NCBI RefSeq assembly: GCF_009856415.1
Contig: NZ_WMEZ01000004.1
Location: 124,001-188,000 of the forward strand
Reading direction: 5' to 3'
Origin: Halobacillus litoralis
GTDB taxonomy: Bacteria; Bacillota; Bacilli; Bacillales; Halobacillaceae
DNA: 64,000 nt
Positions 35,728 through 44,553 of the stretch are shown in pieces. The notes under the pieces are model-generated. The model saw nothing but the letters and a program-made list of their open reading frames with translations. It made no database searches and was not told the origin of the DNA. A program made the position numbers and the translations under genes. Within the stretch, counting starts at the first letter, position 1, and each line of letters starts with the position of its first letter.

Positions 35728-36683
35728 GATTCTTCACTCTCCTCATCCTCCGTCGAATTTGGAGGTACCACGTTTTGAACCGTCCCTTGATTTAAAGGCA
35801 AGTATTTCATGGTGTTTCCATCATCATTCATAATGTAGACATTGGCTTCTGGCAGCACTTCTTCCAGCGTCTCCATGACAAGACGCTCACGCGTAATGGT
35901 TTCGTTGCCCTGATATTCTTCAAGTAAGGCATTGAAACTGGCAACACCACCGGTAGCCTGTTGAATTCTTTCTACTTTGGCACCTTCTGCACGTTGAATA
36001 ATTGCATCCTTTTCCCCGAGCGCTTCTTCCCGCTTCTGATTGGCATATTTCTCTGCTTCGTTCACTTTACTCTGTTTCTGTTCCCTGGCATCCGTCACCT
36101 TTGTAAACGCCGAGCGTACTTCTTTATTGGGAAGATCAACCTCTTGAAGGCGAACATCTATAATGGATACACCAATTTCATAGCTGTCAATTAAGCTGAC
36201 TAACCCTTCTCTCACTTCATTTTCAATTTCAGCTTTCCCAGATGTTAGAGCTTCATCAATTTCACTGCTTCCAATCACACCTCTAAGTGAAGAAGATGTA
36301 GCATTAAATAAAACCTGTTCAGGTTTCTCTGATGCAAACAAGTAGGCAGCAGGATCCGTAATCTTCCATTGGACGACGAGATCTGCCTGCAAAATCATAT
36401 CGTCCCCTGTAATCATCGTTACTTTATCCGTTTCTTCACCACTGTCATCGAAACCGAAATCCAAGCTGAACGTTTCTTTCGACATTTTCTCTACTTCTTG
36501 GATCGGCCACGGCATTTTAAAATGCAGACCTGGTTCTGTTATACCATCTTCAGCTTTCCCGAACGTTAGGACCACAGCCTGTTCGGATTCATCCACGGTG
36601 TACCATGTCGTAAGAAGGGCAATGATCAACAACACACCCACAACGACAAGGCCTGTCCATTTGTTAAATTGTCTAAGACTCAT
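35724..36683 (-). CDS. hflK: HflK-like prohibitin-family membrane protein
   Basis: About 319 residues. An N-terminal helix (about 11-32, TGLVVVGVLLIIALLTTWY) is followed by the SPFH domain (ESEQAVVLTFGKAEDGITEPGLHFKMPWPIQEV) and a coiled coil (KVNEAEKYANQKREEALGEKDAIIQRAEGAK). The start MSLRQFNKW at 36683 has AAAGGGG upstream; the longer ORF has no support. It forms a two-gene operon with hflC ending at the terminator 34735-34790. Predicted to shield or regulate FtsH. Confidence 0.9.
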   Translation of the reverse strand: MSLRQFNKWTGLVVVGVLLIIALLTTWYTVDESEQAVVLTFGKAEDGITEPGLHFKMPWPIQEVEKMSKETFSLDFGFDDSGEETDKVTMITGDDMILQADLVVQWKITDPAAYLFASEKPEQVLFNATSSSLRGVIGSSEIDEALTSGKAEIENEVREGLVSLIDSYEIGVSIIDVRLQEVDLPNKEVRSAFTKVTDAREQKQSKVNEAEKYANQKREEALGEKDAIIQRAEGAKVERIQQATGGVASFNALLEEYQGNETITRERLVMETLEEVLPEANVYIMNDDGNTMKYLPLNQGTVQNVVPPNSTEDEESEES

Positions 36684-36791
36684 ATCGACTTCCCCTTTAT
36701 CTTTTATGAATACTATAATTACGTTTATGTAACAAAAAGGTTTCAAAAAAGTAACCACCGTCCTCTTCTTCCATTACAGCTCCCTATCCTT

Positions 36792-37337
36792 GAAGACTCA
36801 GTTTCGAGATGTTTGTGGGAGTTTAGGGACTGCGGGAAAAGGTTCGCCCCTCTCCCGTGTGAGTATCTCGAAACCACTCTAGAAAAAGCAGCTTTCCAGA
36901 TTGACGCAAGTGTGAGAATGAAACTTCTGGCTCATGTATTTGGCTTCCGAAAGCTTAATATGCAGAGCTTTTTGCTTATATGTGTGGGATGGTGGAAGAC
37001 AGTCCTTCTAGGCAATGGGATTCGTTTCTTACCAATATCGAATGGGGTGGTTGGGAAGCTGCGAGACTCCCGTGGGAGAAAGGAGATAGGTGAGATCCCA
37101 CAGGACGTAGTCCGAGGAAGCTCACCACTCCCCCACAGGAAAGTGTTCAAATGCGGAATCGCCCTGGTAGACACGACTGGCATAAGCCGAACAGTAACGG
37201 AATGGGCCTTTTCATTCCTTTGCTGTTCGGCTTATGACGCGAGTGTCTGGGCGATGGAGCTGGACGAGTAGCTTCCCAGCCACCCCTGACGCTCATCCCA
37301 AGCAACGAACCCCGAAACATCTCGAAATCGAGTCTTC
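36792..37337. repeat. Composite hairpin element, copy D (module 1 deleted, nested insertion)
   Basis: This fills the gap between hflK and the phoPR terminator. Termini are GAAGACTCAGTTTCGAGAT (36792-36810) and ATCTCGAAATCGAGTCTTC (37319-37337). Flanks are GCTCCC on the left and TCCTGCCATATAG on the right. Orientation is that of copy A. Module 1 is reduced to about 90 bp (36792-36885), having lost its core. Module 2 starts at GTGGAAGAC (36990-36998) and retains GGTGAG/CTCACC and GGACGTAGTCC. It is split after AGGAAAG at 37143 by the 121 bp insertion at 37144-37264 and resumes with CGAGTAGCTTCCCAGCC. Apparent ORFs here (for example 36669-37271) run through stems and are not genes. Confidence 0.82.
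37144..37264. mobile_element. Nested 121 bp hairpin insertion inside copy D
   Basis: Comparison with copy A, where AGGAAAG is directly followed by CGAGTAGC, defines the insert. It holds TCGCCC...GGGCGA (outer), ACAC/GTGT, a perfect 14-base stem CATAAGCCGAACAG / CTGTTCGGCTTATG, and GGAATG/CATTCC at the tip, so about 96 of its 121 bases fold as one long hairpin. No ORF and no clear target-site duplication. A small palindromic mobile repeat is the simplest reading. Confidence 0.7.
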
Positions 37338-37433
37338 AACAATCCTGCCATATAGTGGAACATTGATTAAGAGATTGAATTTTGAATGTAAAGGGTGGAG
37401 GTGTATTTTTACAGGATTATAACTAAATCGAAA

Positions 37434-37467
37434 CAAAAAAAGGCAGAAGCGAGGGAAGCTTCTGCCT
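37434..37467 (-). terminator. Terminator after phoPR
   Basis: GGCAGAAGC (37442-37450) pairs with GCTTCTGCC (37458-37466), followed by seven T on the minus strand. Confidence 0.88.
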
Positions 37468-37544
37468 AAAAGAGAAAACACCTTGGATGAAAGGGTTTCA
37501 AAGGTATTCTATCGAAGTATTGTTAACCTTAATTTAATGAAATA

Positions 37545-39299
37545 TTAATTTTCCGTAAACTTCTTCGGAAGCTCAACATAAAACGCCGTTCCTACATCCA
37601 CTTCACTTTCCACATGGATGGTCCCTTCATGAGCTTCTACAATATGTTTGACAATAGCAAGCCCCAGGCCTGTGCCACCTGAATTCCTACTTCTTGCTTT
37701 GTCCACACGATAAAACCTTTCAAAGATCCGTGAAATTTCTTCCTCAGGGATCCCTACACCATTATCAGAAATTTTAATTGTCACATGATTTTCCGATTCT
37801 TGAAATTCTAATGTAACTTCCCCTTCATCACCTGAGTAATTAATGGCATTCGTAAGCAGGTTCATGAACACTTGCTTCAAGCGGCTTGAATCCCCCTGAA
37901 TCCATGTATTTCCTTGTACGGATGCATGGAGCTTTACTTGTCTTTGCTCAGCATGCTGCTCCACAATCGGCAATAAATCATTTAATAAACGTTGAACTTC
38001 AATTTGCTCAACATTTAATAGAAAGTCATCCCTTTCAAGTTTGGATAATTCCAAAAGGTCTTGAATCAAGGATTGCAAGCGACCACTTTCTTTCAAAATG
38101 ATTTGTAAAAACTGCTCGAGCATCTTTTCATCCTTCATCGCCCCATCAAGCAATGTTTCTGAAAACCCGCGAATAGATGTAATAGGGGTTTTCAATTCAT
38201 GAGATACGTTAGCTACAAAGTCTTTTCTCATTTGCTCCAACTGTTTCAGTTCTGATATATCATGGAAAACCAAAACGACACCTCTCCATTTTCGGTCTTC
38301 ACTGAAAATGGGAGCCCCGGTTACTTCCAAGTGCTTCCGATCAATATTAACTGGCAGCACAAACGTTTCACTCACCGTTTCTTCAAACATATAAATCTTC
38401 TGTACTGTTTCGTGAATGGTTGTGTAAGGAATAGCATCGTGATACAAATGCCCGATAAAATCGTTTTGTTCTCCTTTGAATGTTTCTAAAAAAGCACGAT
38501 TCAACAGTAGAATATACCCTTTTTCATCAATCAGCACTAACCCATTCCCCATATTATTTATAACCGCTTCTAATTGATTTTCCTGCATGCCCTTTGTACT
38601 CGTCATCTCCTGGAGATTCCTAGCCAGAATATTAATTGACTGACTTAGTTGTCCTGCTTCACCAAAATGCCCTTCATAAGTTCTTGCTTTATAATTTCCT
38701 TTCGCAAGTTCTGTAGCGACATTAGAAGCGGATCGAATAGGGCGAATATATTTGGAGAACACGTTAAATCCGATGACAAAAATGACTAAAAGTCCAAGAA
38801 GTAACGTAAAACCGATTAAAAGCCAAATATTTTTTGTTATATTGGTCAAGGCTTCCACAGGCGAGAGAAGAATAAGTGTCCCGTTTATATCATCTACACT
38901 ATTATTGACAGGGTAATAGAAGATGTCATCAAGCATTTGCCCTTCGTTCATTGCGGAAGTTCCACTTTCAACCCTTGTGATCACATCCTGTTTTTCGTCT
39001 TTGCTTATGACTGGTACAGCATCAACCGTATCAATCATTCTTTCTCCGGAATCTGATATAAAAATCATACCTGTATTCAACTGTTCACTAAAGTTATACA
39101 ACTCTTCCTGACTGACTTCCCGATCCTCTGTAAATCGATCCAAATACGTGATGAAATATTGACTTTCCAACTCTACACGCTGTTCAAATATGTTGATAAA
39201 ATAGCCACGGGTGAGTTGAGCAAGAATGATTCCCAACCCGAGCATGACAATGACCACTAAAACCGTATAGGTCATCAGTGGCCTAGTATTGGAGGCCAT
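37545..39299 (-). CDS. phoR: Phosphate-regulon sensor histidine kinase PhoR
   Basis: A 584-residue membrane kinase. TM1 is at about 9-29, an extracytoplasmic sensor domain at 30-156 and TM2 at about 157-180. HAMP, a PAS domain (about 240-340), HisKA with FVANVSHELKTPITSIRGF (His367) and HATPase with NLLTNAINYS, DNGVGIPEE and GGTGLGLAIVKHI follow. It phosphorylates PhoP under phosphate limitation. The gene starts directly after the phoP stop (TAA-ATG), implying coupled translation. Confidence 0.95.
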   Translation of the reverse strand: MASNTRPLMTYTVLVVIVMLGLGIILAQLTRGYFINIFEQRVELESQYFITYLDRFTEDREVSQEELYNFSEQLNTGMIFISDSGERMIDTVDAVPVISKDEKQDVITRVESGTSAMNEGQMLDDIFYYPVNNSVDDINGTLILLSPVEALTNITKNIWLLIGFTLLLGLLVIFVIGFNVFSKYIRPIRSASNVATELAKGNYKARTYEGHFGEAGQLSQSINILARNLQEMTSTKGMQENQLEAVINNMGNGLVLIDEKGYILLLNRAFLETFKGEQNDFIGHLYHDAIPYTTIHETVQKIYMFEETVSETFVLPVNIDRKHLEVTGAPIFSEDRKWRGVVLVFHDISELKQLEQMRKDFVANVSHELKTPITSIRGFSETLLDGAMKDEKMLEQFLQIILKESGRLQSLIQDLLELSKLERDDFLLNVEQIEVQRLLNDLLPIVEQHAEQRQVKLHASVQGNTWIQGDSSRLKQVFMNLLTNAINYSGDEGEVTLEFQESENHVTIKISDNGVGIPEEEISRIFERFYRVDKARSRNSGGTGLGLAIVKHIVEAHEGTIHVESEVDVGTAFYVELPKKFTEN

Positions 39300-39995
39300 T
39301 TACTTAGGCTCCTCCATTTTATAACCGAGCCCGCGTATTGTTTTTATATACACTGGCTTTTTCGTCTCGGGCTCAATTTTCTCACGTAAATGGCTCACAT
39401 GAACATCGACAATACGAGTGTCACCGGCGAAATCATAATTCCATACGGCACTCAAAAGTTGGTCTCTGGAAAGAACACGACCTAAGTTTTGAGCAAGGTA
39501 TAGGAGCAGCTCAAATTCTTTCGGCGTAAATGTTAAAGGCTCGTCCTTAATTGTTGCCTCGTATTGTTCTGGGTAAATGGATAGATCAGCAATTTGGATG
39601 ATCTTCTGATCGTCTACAACGTTTTCCCGGACCATTCTTCTTAAAATCGCTTTGATTCGAGCTACGACCTCTCTAGGACTGAATGGTTTGGTCAAATAGT
39701 CGTCAGCACCAAGTTCAAGACCAAGAACCTTATCAAATTCATCATCTTTAGCTGTCAGCATAAGGACAGGGGTATTCACTTGCATTTGCCTTAATTTTTT
39801 ACATACTTCCATACCATCCATCCCTGGGAGCATGACATCAAGAACGATTAAATCAAAATGGTCTTTCGATGCTTTTTCAAGAGCATCCGTACCATTATAG
39901 GCCACATCTGTTTCATAGCCAGCTTGATCAATATTATATTTTAATAAAGTTACAATAGATTCTTCATCGTCCACGATTAAAATTTTTTGTTCCAA
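39300..39995 (-). CDS. phoP: Phosphate-regulon response regulator PhoP
   Basis: An OmpR/PhoB-type regulator. The receiver domain has VDDEES, phosphoacceptor Asp53 (LIVLDVMLPG) and the conserved Lys in DDYLTKPFSPREV. The winged-helix DNA-binding domain carries LTFTPKEFELLLYLAQNLGRVLSRDQLL and TRIVDVHVSHLREKI. I favour the TTG at 39995 over the ATG at 40001: AGAGG is 8 bases from the TTG but only 2 from the ATG, and M-EQKILIVDD aligns end to end with B. subtilis PhoP (MNKKILVVDD). About 231 residues. Confidence 0.95.
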   Translation of the reverse strand: MEQKILIVDDEESIVTLLKYNIDQAGYETDVAYNGTDALEKASKDHFDLIVLDVMLPGMDGMEVCKKLRQMQVNTPVLMLTAKDDEFDKVLGLELGADDYLTKPFSPREVVARIKAILRRMVRENVVDDQKIIQIADLSIYPEQYEATIKDEPLTFTPKEFELLLYLAQNLGRVLSRDQLLSAVWNYDFAGDTRIVDVHVSHLREKIEPETKKPVYIKTIRGLGYKMEEPK

Positions 39996-40195
39996 TGCCA
40001 TCACCTCTACTACAAGTTACTTTCATCATACAATGAAGTTTACAATTTGAATACGGATCTTTACTATTTTTACTTAATCTTAATATTGGCATAAAGCTCT
40101 TCTTCATCCGTTTAAAAACTCTTAAATGTTTGATCTAATTGGGTCGGTACAGAAAGCGGATGGCGATGATCTATCGTGGTTATATAGAAAAAGGG

Positions 40196-40233
40196 GAAAA
40201 AGCCGCTCGTCTCTTCTGAGTCCAAGCGGCTTG
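40196..40233 (-). terminator. Terminator after the MaoC-like gene
   Basis: AAGCCGCT (40200-40207) pairs with AGCGGCTT (40225-40232), followed by TTTTT on the minus strand. The remaining 39996-40268 gap shows no further ORF. Confidence 0.75.
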
Positions 40234-40268
40234 AGGTAATGAGTGAAAGCTAAACGACATTCTTTCGT

Positions 40269-40745
40269 TTAATAAAAGTTTTCTAGAGAGATTGCATTCA
40301 TGGAATCAGGTTCATACGGTGGTTGGACGGTAAGCGTTCCTTTCACTACTTCGTCACCTTCTTCATCATACCCTACCACTTGAAGTTCAACTTCATGTTC
40401 TTCCTTATGAATAGCAGTTACTTCAGCGTAAAAACGAACGTCTCCATAATGATACACGGGTTTAGGATATTCTAGATTCTGCTGTACGATATGACTCCCT
40501 GGACCAGGCAAATGCATGGATACAATAGAAGATACCATTCCAAACACCATTACGGTCGGTACCACCGGGCGTTTAAACGGAGTTTGTGAAGCATAATCAT
40601 GCTGGATATACAAAGGGTTCGCATCATCCGTCAGGCCCAGATACATAAGTAAATCCCGGTCTTCGACTGTAAAAGAAGTTGTGAATTTTTCGCCGGATTT
40701 TAAATCATTGATTTTCTTTCCAAGCTTTCTCTTTTTGCCTAACAT
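40269..40745 (-). CDS. MaoC-like hotdog-fold protein, catalytic His apparently missing
   Basis: About 158 residues with a single MaoC/hydratase-2 hotdog domain. The hydratase signature is usually GDxNPLHxD; here it reads TDDANPLYIQHDYASQ. The Asp and Asn-Pro are kept but the catalytic His is Tyr, so hydratase activity is doubtful. RPVVPTVMVFGMVSSIVS and PVYHYGDVRFYAEVTAIH complete the fold. The start at 40745 has AGAGGTGAGG ahead. It lies alone between mdh and phoP, where B. subtilis has no gene, and has its own terminator. It could bind acyl-CoA without catalysis, or act as a thioesterase; both are guesses. Confidence 0.8.
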   Translation of the reverse strand: MLGKKRKLGKKINDLKSGEKFTTSFTVEDRDLLMYLGLTDDANPLYIQHDYASQTPFKRPVVPTVMVFGMVSSIVSMHLPGPGSHIVQQNLEYPKPVYHYGDVRFYAEVTAIHKEEHEVELQVVGYDEEGDEVVKGTLTVQPPYEPDSMNAISLENFY

Positions 40746-40780
40746 ATCCTCACCTCTTGTAAACGTTTTCTTCATCGTTC

Positions 40781-40815
40781 AAAAAAGGGATTCGAGGGTT
40801 TTCCCCGAATCCCTT
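40781..40815 (-). terminator. Terminator after citZ-icd-mdh
   Basis: AAGGGATTCG (40785-40794) pairs with CGAATCCCTT (40806-40815), followed by TTTTTT on the minus strand. Confidence 0.88.
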
Positions 40816-40820
40816 CTCCT

Positions 40821-41762
40821 TTATTTTAATACATTAAGCACATTTTTAACAGAATCCGCCGATTGATCCAACTGCTGTTTTTCTTCTTCTGTCAGTTCAA
40901 GCTCGATGACCTCCTCAATTCCATTTCCTCCTAGGATTGTAGGAACTCCTAGATAGATTCCGTCATATCCATATTCCCCTTCTAAATAGGCAATAGAAGG
41001 AAGGATACGGCGCTGATCTTTCAGAATCGCTTCTGCCATTTGAACCAATGAAGCAGCAGGTGCATAATAGGCGCTCCCATTTCCAAGAAGGCCGACGATT
41101 TCTCCTCCACCTTTACGCGTTCTCTCTACAATCGCATCTAAACGCTCTTTGGAAATTAATTTTTCCAAAGGAATTCCGCCAGCGAAAGAATAACGAGTAA
41201 GTGGCACCATATCATCGCCATGACCACCAAGGACGAAGCCTGTGACGTCTTTGATAGATACATTAAGCTCTTCAGCAACAAACGTACGGAAGCGTGCTGT
41301 ATCGAGGACGCCGGACTGTCCAATGACACGATTCTTAGGTAAACCAGCCTCCTGGAATACAGAATAAGTCATGGCATCAACAGGGTTTGTCAATACAACA
41401 ATAAAACAATCCAGAGAGTTTTTGACGATTTCTTTCGTTACACTCTTCATTATTTTTGAATTTGTATTGACTAGATCATCACGACTCATACCAGGCTTAC
41501 GAGCAATTCCCGCAGTGATGATGACAAGGTCTGAATCCTGCGTATCCTTATAGTCAGAAGTTCCAGTAACCTTGGCATCAAATCCCTGAACAGGACTTGC
41601 TTCCAACATGTCCAGAGCTTTCCCTTTCGTTGGATCTTCCATATCAGGAATATCAACGAGAACAACATCTCCCAGCTCTTTTTGTGCGAGCATAAGCGCT
41701 GTCGTAGCACCAGTGAAACCAGCACCGATTACTGATATTTTGTTTCTACGAATAGCCATCAT
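40821..41762 (-). CDS. mdh: Malate dehydrogenase
   Basis: A 313-residue LDH-like MDH of the TCA cycle. NAD-binding [14 protein letters not shown], the substrate loop [36 protein letters not shown] and the catalytic histidine in [12 protein letters not shown] are all present. Near-identical in length and motifs to B. subtilis Mdh; two adjacent ATGs leave the start ambiguous by one residue. Third gene of citZ-icd-mdh. Confidence 0.97.
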   Translation of the reverse strand: MMAIRRNKISVIGAGFTGATTALMLAQKELGDVVLVDIPDMEDPTKGKALDMLEASPVQGFDAKVTGTSDYKDTQDSDLVIITAGIARKPGMSRDDLVNTNSKIMKSVTKEIVKNSLDCFIVVLTNPVDAMTYSVFQEAGLPKNRVIGQSGVLDTARFRTFVAEELNVSIKDVTGFVLGGHGDDMVPLTRYSFAGGIPLEKLISKERLDAIVERTRKGGGEIVGLLGNGSAYYAPAASLVQMAEAILKDQRRILPSIAYLEGEYGYDGIYLGVPTILGGNGIEEVIELELTEEEKQQLDQSADSVKNVLNVLK

Positions 41763-41782
41763 GACCCACTCTCCCTTATTGA

Positions 41783-43057
41783 TTAGTCCATATTCTTAAT
41801 CAGTTCATCACCGAACTCAGAGCATTTCACTTCTGTAGCGCCTTCCATCATACGAGCGAAATCATAAGTGACAACCTTACTTCCGATGGTTTTGTCCATA
41901 GATTTCGTAATTAGGTCAGCCGCTTCTCTCCATCCAAGATGTTCAAGCATAAGCACACCAGAAAGGATGACGGAAGATGGGTTCACTTTATCAAGACCCG
42001 CATATTTCGGAGCTGTACCGTGTGTCGCTTCGAAGATTGCATGTCCTGTTTCAAAGTTGATGTTCGCGCCTGGAGCGATTCCGATTCCACCTACTTGTGC
42101 AGCCAGTGCATCAGAAATGTAGTCTCCGTTCAGGTTCATCGTTGCAACAACATCAAACTCTTTCGGACGAGTAAGAATCTGTTGAAGGAAGATATCTGCA
42201 ATGGCATCTTTTACGATGATCTTACCTTCTGCTTCTGCTGCATCCTGAGCTTTGTTTGCAGCGTCTTTGCCTTCTTTTTCTACAATGCGGTCATATTCTG
42301 CCCATGTAAATACTCTATCACCATACTCCTCTTCAGCAACTTCATAACCCCAAGCTTTGAAGGAGCCTTCTGTGAACTTCATAATGTTTCCTTTGTGTAC
42401 GAGCGTGACGTTTTTACGTCCTTCGTTCAATGCATAATCAATCGCTGCACGAACCAAACGCTTCGTACCTTCTTCGGATACCGGCTTGATTCCGATTCCG
42501 GAAGTTTCAGGGAAACGAATGTTATGTACACCCATTTCGTTTTGAAGGAAGTCGATCACTTTCTTCACTTCTGGTGTTCCCTTTTGCCATTCGATACCTG
42601 CATAGATATCTTCAGTGTTTTCACGGAAGATCGCCATGTCCGTATCTTCTGGACGCTTAACTGGAGAAGGTACACCTTCAAAGTAGCGTACAGGACGCAG
42701 GCATGTAAACAAGTCCAACTCTTGACGAAGAGCAACGTTCAACGAACGGATTCCCCCACCAATAGGAGTCGTCAAAGGTCCTTTGATTGCAATCTTGTAA
42801 TCTCTAATAGTATCGAGGGTTGCTTCTGGAAGCCACTCACCTGTTTCATCATAGGCTTTCTGACCTGCAAGTACTTCTTTCCACTCGATGGATTTCTCAC
42901 TATTGTATGCTTTATCCACGGCAGCTTCGATGACGCGGCTTGCGGCTGCCCAAATATCAGGACCGATTCCATCACCTTCGATGTAAGGAATAACCGGACG
43001 CTCTGGTACATTTAGTGATCCGTTTTGTTCTACTGTAATTTTTTGTGCTTGTGTCAC
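41783..43057 (-). CDS. icd: NADP-dependent isocitrate dehydrogenase
   Basis: A 424-residue decarboxylating isocitrate dehydrogenase of the TCA cycle. [14 protein letters not shown] opens the fold, [22 protein letters not shown] and the AceK-type phosphorylation-loop region follow, then the active-site/metal segment [17 protein letters not shown] and [10 protein letters not shown] for the cofactor. Start is GTG behind TTAGGAGGG. Lies between citZ and mdh; a weak GC-rich hairpin (about 43140-43163) separates it from citZ. Confidence 0.97.
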   Translation of the reverse strand: MTQAQKITVEQNGSLNVPERPVIPYIEGDGIGPDIWAAASRVIEAAVDKAYNSEKSIEWKEVLAGQKAYDETGEWLPEATLDTIRDYKIAIKGPLTTPIGGGIRSLNVALRQELDLFTCLRPVRYFEGVPSPVKRPEDTDMAIFRENTEDIYAGIEWQKGTPEVKKVIDFLQNEMGVHNIRFPETSGIGIKPVSEEGTKRLVRAAIDYALNEGRKNVTLVHKGNIMKFTEGSFKAWGYEVAEEEYGDRVFTWAEYDRIVEKEGKDAANKAQDAAEAEGKIIVKDAIADIFLQQILTRPKEFDVVATMNLNGDYISDALAAQVGGIGIAPGANINFETGHAIFEATHGTAPKYAGLDKVNPSSVILSGVLMLEHLGWREAADLITKSMDKTIGSKVVTYDFARMMEGATEVKCSEFGDELIKNMD

Positions 43058-43167
43058 AATAAACCCTCCTAATATTTTGTAAGAAATATGGATGGATCAT
43101 CCTCTTCTATCATACGTTAAAATAGGTTGAATAAAAAGGGAGGCCTGCCGGCGTACCGGCTGCACTC

Positions 43168-44286
43168 TTATCGATCCTCAATTGGTGTATAGCTTTGGCC
43201 TTTTGGTCCTACGTATTCCGCACGTGGACGAATCAGACGATTGTTGGAGTACTGCTCCAGAATGTGCGCCAGCCAGCCGGACACACGGGAAACGGCAAAG
43301 ATCGGTGTGAAAATATCGTGATCGATTCCAAGACTATGATAAACAGAAGCTGAATAAAAGTCCACGTTCGCTGGAAGACCTTTATTTTCTTTGATATAGT
43401 CCTCAATTTTAATAGACATTTCATAGTATTTGGAGTGACCTGTGAGTCCTGTCAATTCACGGGACATTTCTTTCAAGTGTTTTGCACGTGGATCCCCTGA
43501 ACGATAGACACGGTGTCCCATACCCATGATTTTCTCTTTATTTTCTAGTTTTTTCTCAATGGCCGGAATCGCATTCTCTACGCTTCCGATTTCCGTCAGC
43601 ATCTTCATGACGCGTTCATTGGCACCACCATGCAATGGTCCTTTCAAAGCTCCGATGGCAGCCGTCACTCCGGAATACACATCAGAAAGTGTAGCTACAC
43701 AGACACGTGCTGTAAATGTAGACGCATTCAGTTCATGATCAGCATGAAGCACAAGTGCTTTATTAAAAGCTTCTACTTCTAAATCTTCCGGGTCTTTTCC
43801 GTTAAGCATATAAAGGAAATTTCCTGCAAAACTTAAATCTTTCTTAGGTGCAACCGGCTCTTCTCCTTTACGGATACGAGCAAATGCTGTTACAACCGTA
43901 GGGATTTTAGCTTGTAGACGCAACGCTTTTCGTTTGTTCGCTTCCTCTTCCATAACATCAGACTCAGGATCATAGAGTCCCAACATGGAAACAGCTGTAC
44001 GCAAAGCAGCCATAGGGTGTACTGTCGATAGATCATAAGACTTTAGATGATCGACAACCTCAGTCGGAATGTCCATATTTGAAATAAGTTCTTCCTTAAA
44101 AGCATCCAACTCTTCTTTGTTTGGTAGCTTTTGATTCCAGAGAAGATAGACAACCTCTTCAAAACTGGAGTTATTGGCCAGGTCATCGATATCATATCCG
44201 ACATATGTCAGTTTATCGTCGATGATAGAACTTATGGATGATTCAGTTGCTGTAATTCCTTCAAGACCTTTAGTTGATGATGACAT
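43168..44286 (-). CDS. citZ: Citrate synthase
   Basis: A 372-residue citrate synthase, same length as B. subtilis CitZ, which condenses oxaloacetate and acetyl-CoA. Catalytic residues fall in LHADHELNASTFTAR, GALKGPLHGGANERV, GMGHRVYRSGDPRAKHL and the arginine-rich tail NRLIRPRAEYVGP. The start MSSSTKGLEGITATESS has AAAGGGAG upstream. Heads the citZ-icd-mdh operon. A cre-like sequence may be present downstream of the promoter but matches poorly. Confidence 0.97.
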   Translation of the reverse strand: MSSSTKGLEGITATESSISSIIDDKLTYVGYDIDDLANNSSFEEVVYLLWNQKLPNKEELDAFKEELISNMDIPTEVVDHLKSYDLSTVHPMAALRTAVSMLGLYDPESDVMEEEANKRKALRLQAKIPTVVTAFARIRKGEEPVAPKKDLSFAGNFLYMLNGKDPEDLEVEAFNKALVLHADHELNASTFTARVCVATLSDVYSGVTAAIGALKGPLHGGANERVMKMLTEIGSVENAIPAIEKKLENKEKIMGMGHRVYRSGDPRAKHLKEMSRELTGLTGHSKYYEMSIKIEDYIKENKGLPANVDFYSASVYHSLGIDHDIFTPIFAVSRVSGWLAHILEQYSNNRLIRPRAEYVGPKGQSYTPIEDR

Positions 44287-44390
44287 ACAATCTCTCCCTT
44301 TCAAAAAATTCCATTTTCCTTAACAATCTCAATAAGAAAACGCTTTACTATTTGCTTATTTACCTTTATAGGAAAACTACCCCACAGACA

Positions 44391-44419
44391 ATTATAAAGT
44401 ATTCTGAAGAGAATGTGAA
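44391..44419 (-). promoter_or_regulatory. Promoter of citZ
   Basis: Minus-strand TTCACA (44414-44419), 17 bases, a perfect TATAAT (44391-44396), about 105 bases before the citZ start. The long leader leaves space for CcpC/CcpA control, known in B. subtilis, but I see no clear operator. Confidence 0.75.
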
Positions 44420-44553
44420 TTGAAACCGTTTAATTTTGCAGGATTTTATCGAATCTTACTACATAATTATTAGGATTATACATTCGTTGATATCTATTGG
44501 TTCTTTACTTGATCACCGCTCAAACTCATTTCCGTAAAAGGGAGGTGGATGAT

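Noticed and set aside
36669-37271. 200-residue plus-strand frame across copy D and the nested insert
   Set aside because: It begins opposite hflK, passes through repeat stems and is broken relative to the other copies; not coding.
41939-43015. 358-residue plus-strand frame opposite icd
   Set aside because: Exact antisense shadow of icd; Cys/Phe-rich product and no ribosome site.
43134-43163. Terminator between citZ and icd
   Set aside because: GCCGG-TACG-CCGGC is only five bases and the T run is separated by nine bases; weak.
44305-44370. cre site (AGTAAAGCGTTTTCTT) in the citZ leader
   Set aside because: Only 11 of 14 consensus positions fit and the essential TG is missing; not strong enough to list.
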